DNA of 64,000 bases from Candidatus Gastranaerophilales bacterium (GCA_944326425.1 CALVDX010000011.1:1-64000); one strand, 5' to 3'. Shown: positions 16,660 through 25,631, counted from the stretch's first letter. Notes: generated from the letters alone by a model not told the origin. Made by a program: numbers and translations.

Positions 16660-17103
16660 ATGAGTTATTTAGATATCGTATTAGAAGGAACTATTTTAAA
16701 CGGGGGAGAAAAAGAGTATACATTATCAGATTTTAAAGGAAGCAATGTAATACTTTATTTTTATCCCAAAGACAATACATCAGGATGTACATCAGAGGCA
16801 AATTCCTTCAATGAAATCACTCTGCCGGATAACACAATCATAATAGGAGTAAGCCCTGACAGCATAAAAAGCCATAAAAAATTTGCAGAAAAATACGGAC
16901 TTAAATTTCTTCTTCTTTCAGACCCGGAGCACAAACTTGCTGATGCATTCAGCGTCTGGGGCGAAAAATCAATGTACGGGAAAAAATACTTCGGAATAGT
17001 TCGTTCAACATTTATTTTAGACAAAGACGGCAACATCACAAAAGAGTGGCGGAAAGTAAAAGTCAACGGCCACGCAGCAGAAGTAATAAGCCATATAGAA
17101 TAA
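16660..17103 (+). CDS. bcp: Bcp-type thiol peroxiredoxin
   Basis: A 147-residue thioredoxin-fold peroxidase that reduces hydroperoxides. The peroxidatic site reads LYFYPKDNTSGCTSEANSF. The usual PxxxTxxC proline loop appears as DNTSGC with Ser instead of Pro, and the resolving Cys four residues later (normally EAC) is Asn, so it should behave as a 1-Cys Bcp. Late motifs RSTFILDKDGNI and WRKVKVNGHAAEV are normal. GGAGGG precedes the ATG. The next gene starts 10 bp downstream. Confidence 0.92.
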   Translation: MSYLDIVLEGTILNGGEKEYTLSDFKGSNVILYFYPKDNTSGCTSEANSFNEITLPDNTIIIGVSPDSIKSHKKFAEKYGLKFLLLSDPEHKLADAFSVWGEKSMYGKKYFGIVRSTFILDKDGNITKEWRKVKVNGHAAEVISHIE

Positions 17104-17113
17104 GGAGAAACAC

Positions 17114-17455
17114 ATGTATTTAATCATCCAATTTATCTGTTATGCACTGGCAATACTTTTTACCGCATGGATAATTCCGGGAATAGAAGTAGAGAACTTT
17201 TGGTCTGCCGGATTATTAGCAATCGTTATCGGGCTCATAAATTTAACAATAAAACCAATCCTGCTGCTTGTAACACTTCCTGTTAACATTCTGACATTCG
17301 GACTCCTGACCTTTGTAATAAATGCAGTGCTTCTTATGTTTGCAGGCGCAATTGTTCCCGGTGTGGACGTAGAAGGTTTTTTAAGCGCACTATTCGGTTC
17401 TATACTAATATCTATCCTCTTTGCAGGAGTAGCCCGGTTTACGCGTTATTATTAA
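17114..17455 (+). CDS. YvlD/DUF360-type small membrane protein
   Basis: A 113-residue protein with four hydrophobic helices and the family words AWIIPGIEV (near 19) and GAIVPGVDVEGF (near 78), plus the GLINLTIKPILLLVTLPVNILTFGL core. These mark the phage-holin-4/DUF360 (YvlD) family of integral membrane proteins, which are of unclear role in hosts. It follows bcp by 10 bp with AAGGAG before the ATG. The last 17 bp overlap the opposing gene. Confidence 0.85.
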   Translation: MYLIIQFICYALAILFTAWIIPGIEVENFWSAGLLAIVIGLINLTIKPILLLVTLPVNILTFGLLTFVINAVLLMFAGAIVPGVDVEGFLSALFGSILISILFAGVARFTRYY

Positions 17456-17795
17456 CCTGTAATGCTGCCGATTGCTTACGATACTGATGTTTTTTAGTTT
17501 CAACTATCCCGAGGTGGACAACAGATAATACACCCGCAGCATAGGCTAAATATTTATGAGCTTTAAATTTTTTCATTTTTGCCGCAATACCGGAAGCAAC
17601 TCCTGTTGCCAGTGCTCCGTAACCGGTATAAGACACATAATTAATCCTGCGTCCTGTTTTGCCCGCAGCGCCGGAATTATTTCCGTTTGCAGAAATACTT
17701 GTCTGCCCATCAGTTTGAGCTGCGCCCTCCGCCCGTTTTGCGCGTTGAAATTCTGATGCAGTAAAGTTAGTTTGTGATACCGGAGATATGTTCAT
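17439..17795 (-). CDS. Small membrane protein with N-terminal QTNFTAS motif
   Basis: A 118-residue unknown. The N-terminal 50 residues are polar and disordered (Ser/Asn/Gly/Ala-rich, containing SQTNFTASEF), followed by two hydrophobic segments (about 55-72 and 80-98) separated by a basic KMKKFKAHK loop. No Sec signal. The organisation (short F-containing motif, disordered linker, membrane helix) echoes the proteins at 5045 and 25688. It overlaps the convergent YvlD-like gene by 17 bp. Confidence 0.6.
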   Translation of the reverse strand: MNISPVSQTNFTASEFQRAKRAEGAAQTDGQTSISANGNNSGAAGKTGRRINYVSYTGYGALATGVASGIAAKMKKFKAHKYLAYAAGVLSVVHLGIVETKKHQYRKQSAALQVNNNA

Positions 17796-17840
17796 AAGCT
17801 CATAATAACAAGAAGATAATGCTTTTTCAAGCTGTTACGG

Positions 17841-18032
17841 TTAAACAAAACCTAAAAGAGAATAAATAAAATACACCGCCGCCATAAATATAACCAGTGC
17901 TCCATAAAAAACAACAATCATTCTCCCGTATTTTTTGTAGAGATTTATATTAAATAACACACTGATAAGAACAAGTACAATATTTGTCACAACTAAAAAC
18001 GATATAAGCAGAAGTAATATTTTTAAAATCAT
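17841..18032 (-). CDS. Small two-helix membrane protein
   Basis: A 63-residue protein consisting of two hydrophobic segments (about 3-27 and 38-61) joined by a short basic loop (NLYKKYGR). AGAGGATG lies about 7-9 nt before the ATG. Unknown family; many such small proteins are regulators or orphan membrane peptides. No terminator seen. Confidence 0.5.
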   Translation of the reverse strand: MILKILLLLISFLVVTNIVLVLISVLFNINLYKKYGRMIVVFYGALVIFMAAVYFIYSLLGFV

Positions 18033-18247
18033 TCCTTTACATCCTCTCTAAATATATTATACCCTGTTCTAAATATTTACAAATCCTGTTAATTACCGAG
18101 AATTTTTATATCTGTCTAAAACGGGCGGGCAGGCCAAATAGTATAGAACAACTGTAAAGTTTTGTTAACATAAATTTATAAAAAAGAGCAATTTTTTTAC
18201 AAAGATATACTTTATATATATAAGGATATTATATAAAGGACGAGACT

Positions 18248-19684
18248 ATGAGTTTTTCATTTTTTTCACCGACATACGTAGACAATTACTGGATTAAAGA
18301 CAGAACTTTCTTTTCTGATATGAAATTAGGATTGACTAACGCAGCGTTGGGGTCTGAATTAAATATGCTCCATAGCTGGTCATTTAATAATCCGTTCGGC
18401 ATTACACAACAGTACGATATCGGTTCTCTATTAGCCGGTTTCTGGAATACTGCGTACAAAAATGCCAATGCAACATTTTCAATGAACATGATGAATATGC
18501 CGATGATGCAAGGATTTCAATTCCCTGCTATGCCCGGAGTACAGACAATACCTCCAACGGTTGAAAAAGAACCTGATAAAGAATTAACCGATGAAGAAAA
18601 GAAAGAATTCCAAACAAAGAAAGATGCATTCAATAAGCTATATAAAGAATACGATGAACTAGATTCAGAAACTAAAAAAGCACTTGGTTTAGATAAGATA
18701 CTTAAAAGTGTCAAAACTGACTATGATGCTGAAAGCAACAACACACCTGAAACTATGCAAAAATGCATCAATACATTAAAAGAAAAAATCAGTAATATTA
18801 AATCTGAGGACTTGAAGAAAATATTAAGTAAAACACAAAGCGAAGGCGTCAGAGACGACAGAATAGATGCCCTATATACAGATAGCATTACTCCTGACAA
18901 AATTTATAGCAGCCTCATAGGCGCTTCTGTACTTAAAAGTGATAATATTATATTAGAACTTGATACAACTTTAGGCAAAAAACATAAGCCAACACTTGTT
19001 GAAGTATTAACACAAAGAAAAGACTCAGGGAAAGAAGATGTTAAATTCATAAAAGACAGCGTTGACAAAGTTGTTTCTACTCTTATTGAAAGAGCAAATG
19101 AAGATGACTTGAGAGATTCTGAAAGCGTTAGAAATGCAAGCTCTACCCTCGCAGATAAATTAAAAGCATATATGGAAGATAAAAAATGCACTCAGGAAAA
19201 CAAAACCGCTCTGGTTGAGGCATTTGAAAATCTTTACAAAGAAATTAAGCTTGAACTTGCAAGAAAACAAGACAAAGCAAACCTCGACAAGATAGAAGAA
19301 TTGCCGGAAGGGCTGCAAGCAAAATATGTTGATGAAAACGGAAACTTAAAAGAAGAGTTCAGAATCAACGAAAAAGAAACTATTAATTTCTTAAACGGTA
19401 TTAAAAAAGGCTGGATTAACGCTCAAGAATTAGCGGCAAGCGGATTTAAAGAGGTTAAAGCCTTTACAAATTTAACTGCAGCAAGCATCTCACAAAAGGG
19501 CAGGGATGAAGTAAAAGAAGAAGATACAACAGCAGAACAAGAAAATAAAGAAGAAACAACAGAAAGTAAACCAAACATCTTCAAAAGATTATGGAATAAA
19601 GTATGTGAATGTTATTCAACACTTACAAATATGGAAACAAATTACGATGTATGTGATCCGTCATTTCTTCACATTAAACGTTAA
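18248..19684 (+). CDS. Large hydrophilic coiled-coil protein of unknown function
   Basis: A 478-residue protein with no recognised domain. The first 110 residues are aromatic- and Met-rich (SFSFFSPTYVDNYW, MNMMNMPMMQGF) and contain NNPFGI. From about 115 on it is charged, Lys/Glu/Asp-rich and helical, with likely coiled coils at 120-160 and 290-340, and an acidic Glu/Thr-rich stretch near 425-445. No signal peptide or membrane helix. AAAGGACGAG precedes the ATG. It faces the NPF-motif gene at 19693. Confidence 0.75.
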   Translation: MSFSFFSPTYVDNYWIKDRTFFSDMKLGLTNAALGSELNMLHSWSFNNPFGITQQYDIGSLLAGFWNTAYKNANATFSMNMMNMPMMQGFQFPAMPGVQTIPPTVEKEPDKELTDEEKKEFQTKKDAFNKLYKEYDELDSETKKALGLDKILKSVKTDYDAESNNTPETMQKCINTLKEKISNIKSEDLKKILSKTQSEGVRDDRIDALYTDSITPDKIYSSLIGASVLKSDNIILELDTTLGKKHKPTLVEVLTQRKDSGKEDVKFIKDSVDKVVSTLIERANEDDLRDSESVRNASSTLADKLKAYMEDKKCTQENKTALVEAFENLYKEIKLELARKQDKANLDKIEELPEGLQAKYVDENGNLKEEFRINEKETINFLNGIKKGWINAQELAASGFKEVKAFTNLTAASISQKGRDEVKEEDTTAEQENKEETTESKPNIFKRLWNKVCECYSTLTNMETNYDVCDPSFLHIKR

Positions 19685-19692
19685 TAATTAAT

Positions 19693-19953
19693 CTACACTT
19701 CAATAAACAATCTTTGACCGACAATATTAGGTTTATTATTATAATATCCGGCGAAATAACCGCCTTGTACAGGGCGGTTTTGCCCGTATGAGCGGAAAGG
19801 ATTGTTAGTTGACGCAGAGGATACAAAGGGATTAGAAAAATCACCCGCAAAGGGGTTTGAAGAAATTTTCCTTTCAACCGGTCTTGCAGCCTGCAGCTCA
19901 TACATTTTCGGTTTTATTAATGCCTGCGCAATTATACTAACAAGTCCTGCCAT
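19693..19953 (-). CDS. Small protein with NPF motifs
   Basis: An 86-residue unknown. The first 20 residues are mildly hydrophobic (MAGLVSIIAQALIKPKMY); the rest is polar and Tyr/Gly/Asn-rich with three NPF tripeptides (SNPFAGD, SNPFVSS, NNPFRSY) spaced about 10-12 residues apart. It is preferred over an overlapping 75-aa frame because of an AAAGGCAG site before its ATG and its regular repeat. The stop lies 9 bp from the convergent gene at 18248. Confidence 0.5.
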   Translation of the reverse strand: MAGLVSIIAQALIKPKMYELQAARPVERKISSNPFAGDFSNPFVSSASTNNPFRSYGQNRPVQGGYFAGYYNNKPNIVGQRLFIEV

Positions 19954-20191
19954 TTTCTGCTGCCTTTCTTTTTTTAGTTAAACTCTAAGTACTATTTAAT
20001 GATAAACTACACTAAGTCAATATATTATACGGAGAGATTTTTACAGACACTAATATTTTTTGCAAAAATCATTCAAATAATGTAGATAACCGATAGTTGA
20101 AAAGCTCATAAGAATATATACATCCGTGTTCTTTACTAAGGTGTTTTTTTAAGTTAAAATCACAAAGGCAACAATAACGAGGCAGAAGAAT

Positions 20192-21511
20192 ATGAGCGTA
20201 AATCAATATATTAAACCATGGACAACAGAAGTAAAAGACGGGCATCTGATAATAGGCGGCTGTGACACCGTAGAGCTGGTAAAGAAATACGGTTCTCCGC
20301 TGTATGTTATAGATGAAAAAACACTTAGAACTGTTTGTAAGGAATATATAAAAGCATTTGCTGATTATCCGAATGTTACAGTTCTATACGCATCAAAAGC
20401 ACTCGCTACATCAGCAATATTTAAAATCGTCACTCAGGAAGGGCTCGGGCTTGATGTAGTATCAGGCGGAGAAATCTATACAGCATACAAAGCAGGCATA
20501 GATATGACAAAGCTCATGTTTAACGGAAACAACAAACAGGAGTGGGAATTAGAAGCTGCTGTTGATGTAGGTGTAGGAAGATTTTCCGTTGACAATTTCC
20601 ACGATATAGAACTGATTGGAAGAATAACAGAAAACAGAAACAGAACAGCAGATATATTATTAAGAATCACTCCGGGTATAGACTGCCATACCCACGAATA
20701 TATCCAGACAGGGCATTTAGATTCCAAATTTGGTTTCGATCTTACACAGGTTGACGAGGCAATAAAACTTATTACAACCAACTACTCCAAAATTAATATA
20801 AAAGGATTACACGCACATATTGGGTCACAAATATTTGATACAGCAGGATACGTAGATGAAGCTAAAATTCTTGTAAAAGAACTGGCACGTATCAACAAAG
20901 AGTACGGACTTGACCTTTCAGAACTTAACCTTGGCGGCGGACTGGGTGTAAAATACGTAGAAACAGATACTCCGCCGGATATAAAGTATGTCGCTGATAC
21001 CGTTCTCAAAACACTTTTAGCAGAATTCAAAACTAACGGACTGCATAACATCAAATTATACATAGAACCGGGACGAAGTATAATTTCTACAAGCGGAGTA
21101 ACTTTATACACCGCAGGAGCAGTAAAACAAGTTCCCCACGGTACAAAATACGTTTCAGTAGACGGCGGAATGGCTGACAATCCGCGTCCTGCAATGTATC
21201 AGGCAGAATATACCTGTGACGCTGCCAACAAAATGGACATCACCGAGCGGGAAGTCGTTACAATCGCCGGCAGGTACTGCGAATCCGGTGACATTTTAAT
21301 CAAGGATATTTCCCTCCCGCCGCTTAATTCCGGTGATATACTCTGCGTTTACAACACAGGCGCCTATAACTATTCAATGGCAAGTAACTATAACCGGGTA
21401 CAAAAAATCGGCATGGTACTTGTAAATAATTCACAATCTGATATTATTGTATATAGAGAGACATTAGAGGATTTAATTTCTCATGATAATATCCCGGATA
21501 GGTTAAAGTGA
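20192..21511 (+). CDS. lysA: Diaminopimelate decarboxylase
   Basis: A 439-residue PLP-dependent enzyme of the alanine-racemase-like fold. It decarboxylates meso-diaminopimelate to L-lysine, the last step of the DAP pathway. The PLP lysine lies in LYASKALAT; the glycine loop is LNLGGGLGVKY; the phosphate and substrate motifs IEPGRSIIS and RYCESGDIL are present, as is the C-terminal YNYSMASNYNR. Its stop overlaps the start of cdaA, so lysine synthesis and c-di-AMP synthesis are translationally coupled. A GAGGCAGAAG site precedes the ATG. Confidence 0.95.
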   Translation: MSVNQYIKPWTTEVKDGHLIIGGCDTVELVKKYGSPLYVIDEKTLRTVCKEYIKAFADYPNVTVLYASKALATSAIFKIVTQEGLGLDVVSGGEIYTAYKAGIDMTKLMFNGNNKQEWELEAAVDVGVGRFSVDNFHDIELIGRITENRNRTADILLRITPGIDCHTHEYIQTGHLDSKFGFDLTQVDEAIKLITTNYSKINIKGLHAHIGSQIFDTAGYVDEAKILVKELARINKEYGLDLSELNLGGGLGVKYVETDTPPDIKYVADTVLKTLLAEFKTNGLHNIKLYIEPGRSIISTSGVTLYTAGAVKQVPHGTKYVSVDGGMADNPRPAMYQAEYTCDAANKMDITEREVVTIAGRYCESGDILIKDISLPPLNSGDILCVYNTGAYNYSMASNYNRVQKIGMVLVNNSQSDIIVYRETLEDLISHDNIPDRLK

Positions 21512-22428
21512 TGTTTGATCAAATTATAAATATCTTAAAAAGTTCACTTGAAGAATTATGGTTGTCACTTAGTTGGGTGAATGTTTTTGAAATTTTTATA
21601 ATTGTAATAACTCTTTTATTTATGTATCAGCGTTTTATCAGAAATACACAATCCGAAAAGCTTGTAAAAGGGCTGTTTTTCCTTGCTGCAGCCTGGATAT
21701 TTTCACAAATTCTGATTTACCTTAATATCCGGATTATAGGCGGTTTTATACAGCTTATGGTTCTTGTAATTACCCTGAGCCTTATAGTAATTTTCCAGCC
21801 GGAATTGAGAAGATTACTTGGATACCTTGGTCAGCCCGGAATAATCAGCAGGTTATTTTCAGGTGCCGGAGTACATTCTGCTCGAACAAGCAGAGATATT
21901 GATATTGTTAAAGAAATTGTAGAGGCCGTTAAATATTTGTCAAAAACAAGAACAGGCGCCCTTATTGTTTTTCAAAAAGACATGAGTGACACTGTATTCT
22001 CCGATGTAGGAACAAAATTAAACGCAGATATCTCTACAGAATTAATACTAACAATTTTTCACCCGAATACACCTCTGCACGACGGTGCGCTTGTAATAAG
22101 AGATAACCGGATTATTTCAGCAGGAGTCCTTCTCCCGCTAACCGAAGACCCGAAATTAAGCTGGAAATACGGAACACGCCACCGCGCAGCCATTGGAATG
22201 TCTGAATGCAGCGATTCAGCCTGCCTTGTAGTTTCGGAAGAAACAGGAGATGTATCAATTTCTATAGACGGAACTCTTAAAAAGTATGATGACCTGCACC
22301 TATTAAAAGCAGATCTTGCAGCTATTTTAGGGGTGAAAGATGAAGATAACAGCTCCGATAACAAAAAGGATCATAATATTTTTGATTTCAGTAAAATTCT
22401 TCCAAACAAAACAAAGGAGAATAACTAA
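21511..22428 (+). CDS. cdaA: Diadenylate cyclase CdaA
   Basis: About 305 residues. Three membrane helices (about 20-95) precede a DAC domain that condenses two ATP into c-di-AMP. The catalytic motifs are complete: PLHDGALVIRDN and YGTRHRAAIGMSE. c-di-AMP controls potassium and osmolyte transport and cell-wall homeostasis. CdaR and GlmM, the usual neighbours of CdaA, are absent; instead it overlaps lysA. The ATG at 21511 is preferred, with a possible GTG one codon upstream. A Ser/Asp/Lys tail is probably disordered. Confidence 0.94.
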   Translation: MFDQIINILKSSLEELWLSLSWVNVFEIFIIVITLLFMYQRFIRNTQSEKLVKGLFFLAAAWIFSQILIYLNIRIIGGFIQLMVLVITLSLIVIFQPELRRLLGYLGQPGIISRLFSGAGVHSARTSRDIDIVKEIVEAVKYLSKTRTGALIVFQKDMSDTVFSDVGTKLNADISTELILTIFHPNTPLHDGALVIRDNRIISAGVLLPLTEDPKLSWKYGTRHRAAIGMSECSDSACLVVSEETGDVSISIDGTLKKYDDLHLLKADLAAILGVKDEDNSSDNKKDHNIFDFSKILPNKTKENN

Positions 22429-23312
22429 TGTTTGGCCGACACGCAAAGCCCCCGGCAGTTGTTAAAACAAAAAAACAGATTTTTATTGATTACCTGCTGA
22501 GATATTTATGGCTCACTATAGGTGTATTTATTACGGCAGCAGCACTTGAATGTTTCCTTGTCCCGAATAACGTTATCGACGGCGGAGTTATCGGTTTGGC
22601 TATGATTGCCAGCTTCGTAACAAAACTAAACTTAGGCTTATTAATTTTTATAATTGATATTCCGTTTATAATTCTTGCACTGCAAAAATTTCAAAAATCC
22701 TTTGTTGTACAAACCTTCTACTCGGTTGCAGTTCTGGCTTTTGCCACCAATCTTTTTCATTCACATAATTTTACACACGATTTACTGCTTACAACAGTAT
22801 TCGGAGGTATATTCCTCGGGCTGGGAGTCGGTATAATATTAAGAAACAACGGTTCTCTGGACGGAACGGAAATTCTCTCAATATGGCTGTTCCAAAAATA
22901 TAAAATGTTTTCCGTCGGTCAGATGCTTATGGGTATAAATATGTTAGTTTATACAATAGCAGGACTTGTTTTCGGCTGGGATAAAGCGATGTATTCTGTT
23001 TTAACCTATTTTATAGCCTCCAGGGTAATCGATATGGTTATGGAAGGGTTTAACAAAATGAAATCCGTCCGGATTTTTTCACCTTATTATAAAGAAATCG
23101 GCTCTGCCATTATGAAAGAACTTGATATAAGCGTTACTTACATGCGCGGAATGGGCGGATACTCCAGAGAAGAAAAAATTATTACTTATTGTATTGTTTC
23201 CCGTTTCGACCTGCCTAAACTAAAAGAAGTTGTTATAAACATCGATCCTACTGCATTCTTTGCAATAGGCGACGTGTTTGAAGTCCACGGCGGAAGACTT
23301 AACAAGAAATAA
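22428..23312 (+). CDS. YitT family membrane protein
   Basis: A 294-residue protein with about five hydrophobic helices (DUF161-type) and a soluble C-terminal domain of about 80 residues (DUF2179-type), recognisable from MKELDISVTYMRGMGGYSREEKIITYCIVSR and DPTAFFAIGDVFEVHGG. YitT proteins are common but poorly understood; the C-terminal domain is small-ligand-binding-like. It starts on the last base of cdaA (TAATG), so lysA, cdaA and yitT form one operon. A link to c-di-AMP is inference. Confidence 0.88.
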   Translation: MFGRHAKPPAVVKTKKQIFIDYLLRYLWLTIGVFITAAALECFLVPNNVIDGGVIGLAMIASFVTKLNLGLLIFIIDIPFIILALQKFQKSFVVQTFYSVAVLAFATNLFHSHNFTHDLLLTTVFGGIFLGLGVGIILRNNGSLDGTEILSIWLFQKYKMFSVGQMLMGINMLVYTIAGLVFGWDKAMYSVLTYFIASRVIDMVMEGFNKMKSVRIFSPYYKEIGSAIMKELDISVTYMRGMGGYSREEKIITYCIVSRFDLPKLKEVVINIDPTAFFAIGDVFEVHGGRLNKK

Positions 23313-23371
23313 TTGTTAAATTAAGAAAAATATTATACAATAACTATAGTTAATGAAAGGATTAAATAAAA

Positions 23372-23722
23372 ATGGCCAAGAACATTGATACTATACCTAT
23401 AGAAGTATTTATACTTACCCAGGAGCACGATATCAAAGGCGTTGTACACGTTTCTAAATACACAAATACAAACAGAGAATTAACCGATTTATTAAATGAT
23501 CGTGAAAGACGTTTTCTTGCCGTTACAAATGTAGAAATATATACAAGAAACTCGAACCAGCCGCCTAAAAGATACAACTTTCTGGAAATCCACATGGACT
23601 ACATATTAATGGTTCACCCGACCTCACAGGCTCTGTTTAAAGAAGTCGGCAACAAGGCTCAGGAGGACATTAACAGATTTCAGGAATTAAGAAGAAAACT
23701 AGGTCAAACTAAACCTTTCTAG
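23372..23722 (+). CDS. Conserved small soluble protein (possibly DUF6812-like)
   Basis: A 116-residue protein with a beta-rich pattern: IEVFILTQEHDIKGVVHV, then TNRELTDLLNDRERRFLAVTNVEIY, then NFLEIHMDYILMVHP. It recalls a small family in which a beta-barrel-like domain contains an R-L-S/T-D-x-L-N motif; the name DUF6812 is from memory and unverified. The last 20 residues form a basic helix. Sited between the lysA-cdaA-yitT operon and rimP-nusA, with its own AAAGGATT site. Confidence 0.65.
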   Translation: MAKNIDTIPIEVFILTQEHDIKGVVHVSKYTNTNRELTDLLNDRERRFLAVTNVEIYTRNSNQPPKRYNFLEIHMDYILMVHPTSQALFKEVGNKAQEDINRFQELRRKLGQTKPF

Positions 23723-23752
23723 TTTATATTTCTTAATATTAATCATAGATTA

Positions 23753-23781
23753 TTTACTTATATATTTATCTTGTGTATAAT
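23753..23781 (+). promoter_or_regulatory. Candidate rimP-nusA promoter
   Basis: TTTACT, a 17-bp spacer and TATAAT. Transcription would begin near 23788, just before a terminator-like hairpin at 23801-23831, so the operon would have a short attenuable leader. Confidence 0.5.
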
Positions 23782-23800
23782 GATAAAGTAAAGGTTTCTT

Positions 23801-23831
23801 AAAAAAAGAACGGTTTTCCCGTTCTTTTTTT
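23801..23831 (+). terminator. Terminator or attenuator before rimP
   Basis: AAAGAACGG arm, TTTT loop, CCGTTCTTT arm and a run of T, ending 16 bp before the rimP ATG. It could end the upstream gene (stop at 23722) or attenuate the rimP-nusA leader. Confidence 0.85.
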
Positions 23832-23846
23832 GTCAATTGGAGGCTT

Positions 23847-24329
23847 ATGAAACAGGATATTAACAGGCATGAAATACTGGAAAAAGTTACACCGCTCATT
23901 GAAAATACAGCTATGCGGTTTAATCTTATACCAATAGAAATCGAGTTTGTAAAAGAAAACCACAGGTGGTTCTTAAGAATATTTCTGTACTCGCATGAAC
24001 GCAATATTACTATTGATGATTGTGAAAATGTAACAAGAAGCCTTAATGAATTTTTGGATGACCTTATTCCTGTAAAATACTCGTTAGAAGTTTCTTCTCC
24101 CGGATTGGAAAGAAAATTTAAATCAGATAAAGAGTTTTTGATCTTTAAGGGCAGAAGAATAAGTCTTAAACTTAAACAACCGCTTGAAGGCGAGACGGAA
24201 AAAATTTTTAAAGGTGAAATACTGGACTGGGATGACAGAGAAGGATTAACCTTTTTCAGATTTGAAGATGCTAAAGAAATGGTAATACCAAAAGAAAACA
24301 TCCAGTCCGCAAAACTTTATATTGACTAA
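23847..24329 (+). CDS. rimP: Ribosome maturation factor RimP
   Basis: A 160-residue RimP, needed for 30S assembly, with the N-terminal alpha/beta half (EFVKENHRWFLRIFLYS, DDCENVTRSLNEFLDD, YSLEVSSPGLERKF) and the C-terminal SH3-like half (RRISLKLKQP, FKGEILDWDDREGLTFF). It shares the usual operon with nusA, starting it here. TTGGAGG precedes the ATG. A terminator-like hairpin sits in its leader. Confidence 0.95.
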   Translation: MKQDINRHEILEKVTPLIENTAMRFNLIPIEIEFVKENHRWFLRIFLYSHERNITIDDCENVTRSLNEFLDDLIPVKYSLEVSSPGLERKFKSDKEFLIFKGRRISLKLKQPLEGETEKIFKGEILDWDDREGLTFFRFEDAKEMVIPKENIQSAKLYID

Positions 24330-24361
24330 AACACTAAAGCCGAATGGCAGAAAGGTATGAA

Positions 24362-25615
24362 ATGATAAAAATCGGAACAGCATTATTTGAAGCTTGTGAA
24401 GAGCTTGAAAGAGAAAGAGGGATATCAAAAGATGTACTGATTGCCTCATTATGCGATGCAATGGTTGCAGCATACAAAAGACACATGCATGTTAAGGAAG
24501 CTACAAATATTGAAGCAATCCTTGATGAGCAGGCAGGAGAAATCGGCGTATTTTCTACAAAACTTGTAGTAAACGATGTTGAAGATCCTGAAACACAAAT
24601 TTCTCTCAAAGACGCTAAAGAAATAGATGAAGATGTAGAACTTGATGATGAAGTAAAAATTGAGGTTACACCTGAACAATTCGGCAGAATTGCGGCTCAA
24701 ACAGCAAAACAGGTAATTACACAGCGGATAAGAGATGCTGAACGTAATAATATTCTTAATGAATTTCTTGAAAAGAAAGGGACACTTGTTACAGGTATTA
24801 TTCAAAGAGTTGAAAACCGTAACGTTATTGTTAATATAGGCAAAACCGACGCAATAATGCCGCAAAGAGAACAGATCCCGAGAGAATACTACAAACCGGG
24901 CAACAGGATAAGAGTGTTTGTTCTTAACGTAAAAGAAACAAACAGATTACCGCAGGTTATCGTGTCTCACGCACATGCAGAAATTGTAAGAGAATTGTTT
25001 GATTTAGAAGTTCCGGAAATTGAAGACGGAATCGTTGAAATTAAATCCATCGCAAGAGAAGCCGGATATAGAACAAAACTTGCCGTATGGTCTAACGATC
25101 CGGAAGTTGACAGTGTAGGCGCTTGTATCGGGCCCCGCGGCAGCAGAATCCAAACAATTGTAAGCGAACTTAAAAATGAAAAAATTGATATTGTAAGATG
25201 GTCGCCGGATCCGGTTGAGTATATTGTAAACGCTATTTCTCCGGCACGTGTTGTATCAGTTGATATCATGACCGATGATGAAGATACAAAAGATGCACTT
25301 GTCGTAGTTCCGGATGATCAGTTATCATTAGCAATCGGACGTGAAGGACAAAACGTAAGACTTGCGCACAAACTAACAGGCTGGAAAATTGATATCAAGA
25401 GCGTTTCTCAAATGGAAAGAGAAGAAGCTAATGCTCAATCAAACGTTTATAAGTATGATGAACAAGCCGATGCTGATTACGAAGAACAAGCGGCAAATGA
25501 TGATGAATTGCAGCAGGAAATAGAAGAAGAAATGAATCAGCAGGTCCTCGATGAAGAAGATTTTGCAGCGGAAGAAGAACCGTCAACTGAAACAGAAGAA
25601 AATTCTGAAGAATAA
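24362..25615 (+). CDS. nusA: Transcription termination/antitermination factor NusA
   Basis: About 417 residues. NusA binds RNA polymerase and nascent RNA to control pausing, termination and antitermination. Domains in order: N-terminal polymerase-binding (about 1-125), S1 (near 130-200, GIIQRVENRNVIVNIGKTDAIMP), KH1 (CIGPRGSRIQTI) and KH2 (AIGREGQNVRLAHKLTGWKI). An acidic tail of about 60 Glu/Asp/Gln residues follows. The start at 24362 is preferred over 24344 because AGAAAGG lies 6 nt before it. infB and ylxR, often next, are absent; a terminator follows. Confidence 0.95.
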   Translation: MIKIGTALFEACEELERERGISKDVLIASLCDAMVAAYKRHMHVKEATNIEAILDEQAGEIGVFSTKLVVNDVEDPETQISLKDAKEIDEDVELDDEVKIEVTPEQFGRIAAQTAKQVITQRIRDAERNNILNEFLEKKGTLVTGIIQRVENRNVIVNIGKTDAIMPQREQIPREYYKPGNRIRVFVLNVKETNRLPQVIVSHAHAEIVRELFDLEVPEIEDGIVEIKSIAREAGYRTKLAVWSNDPEVDSVGACIGPRGSRIQTIVSELKNEKIDIVRWSPDPVEYIVNAISPARVVSVDIMTDDEDTKDALVVVPDDQLSLAIGREGQNVRLAHKLTGWKIDIKSVSQMEREEANAQSNVYKYDEQADADYEEQAANDDELQQEIEEEMNQQVLDEEDFAAEEEPSTETEENSEE

Positions 25616-25631
25616 TTAAATAACATGCAAA

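Noticed and set aside
19674-19901. 75-aa minus-strand frame overlapping the NPF-motif gene
   Set aside because: Ends inside the opposing coding sequence, has no Shine-Dalgarno, and lacks the regular repeat seen in the alternative frame.
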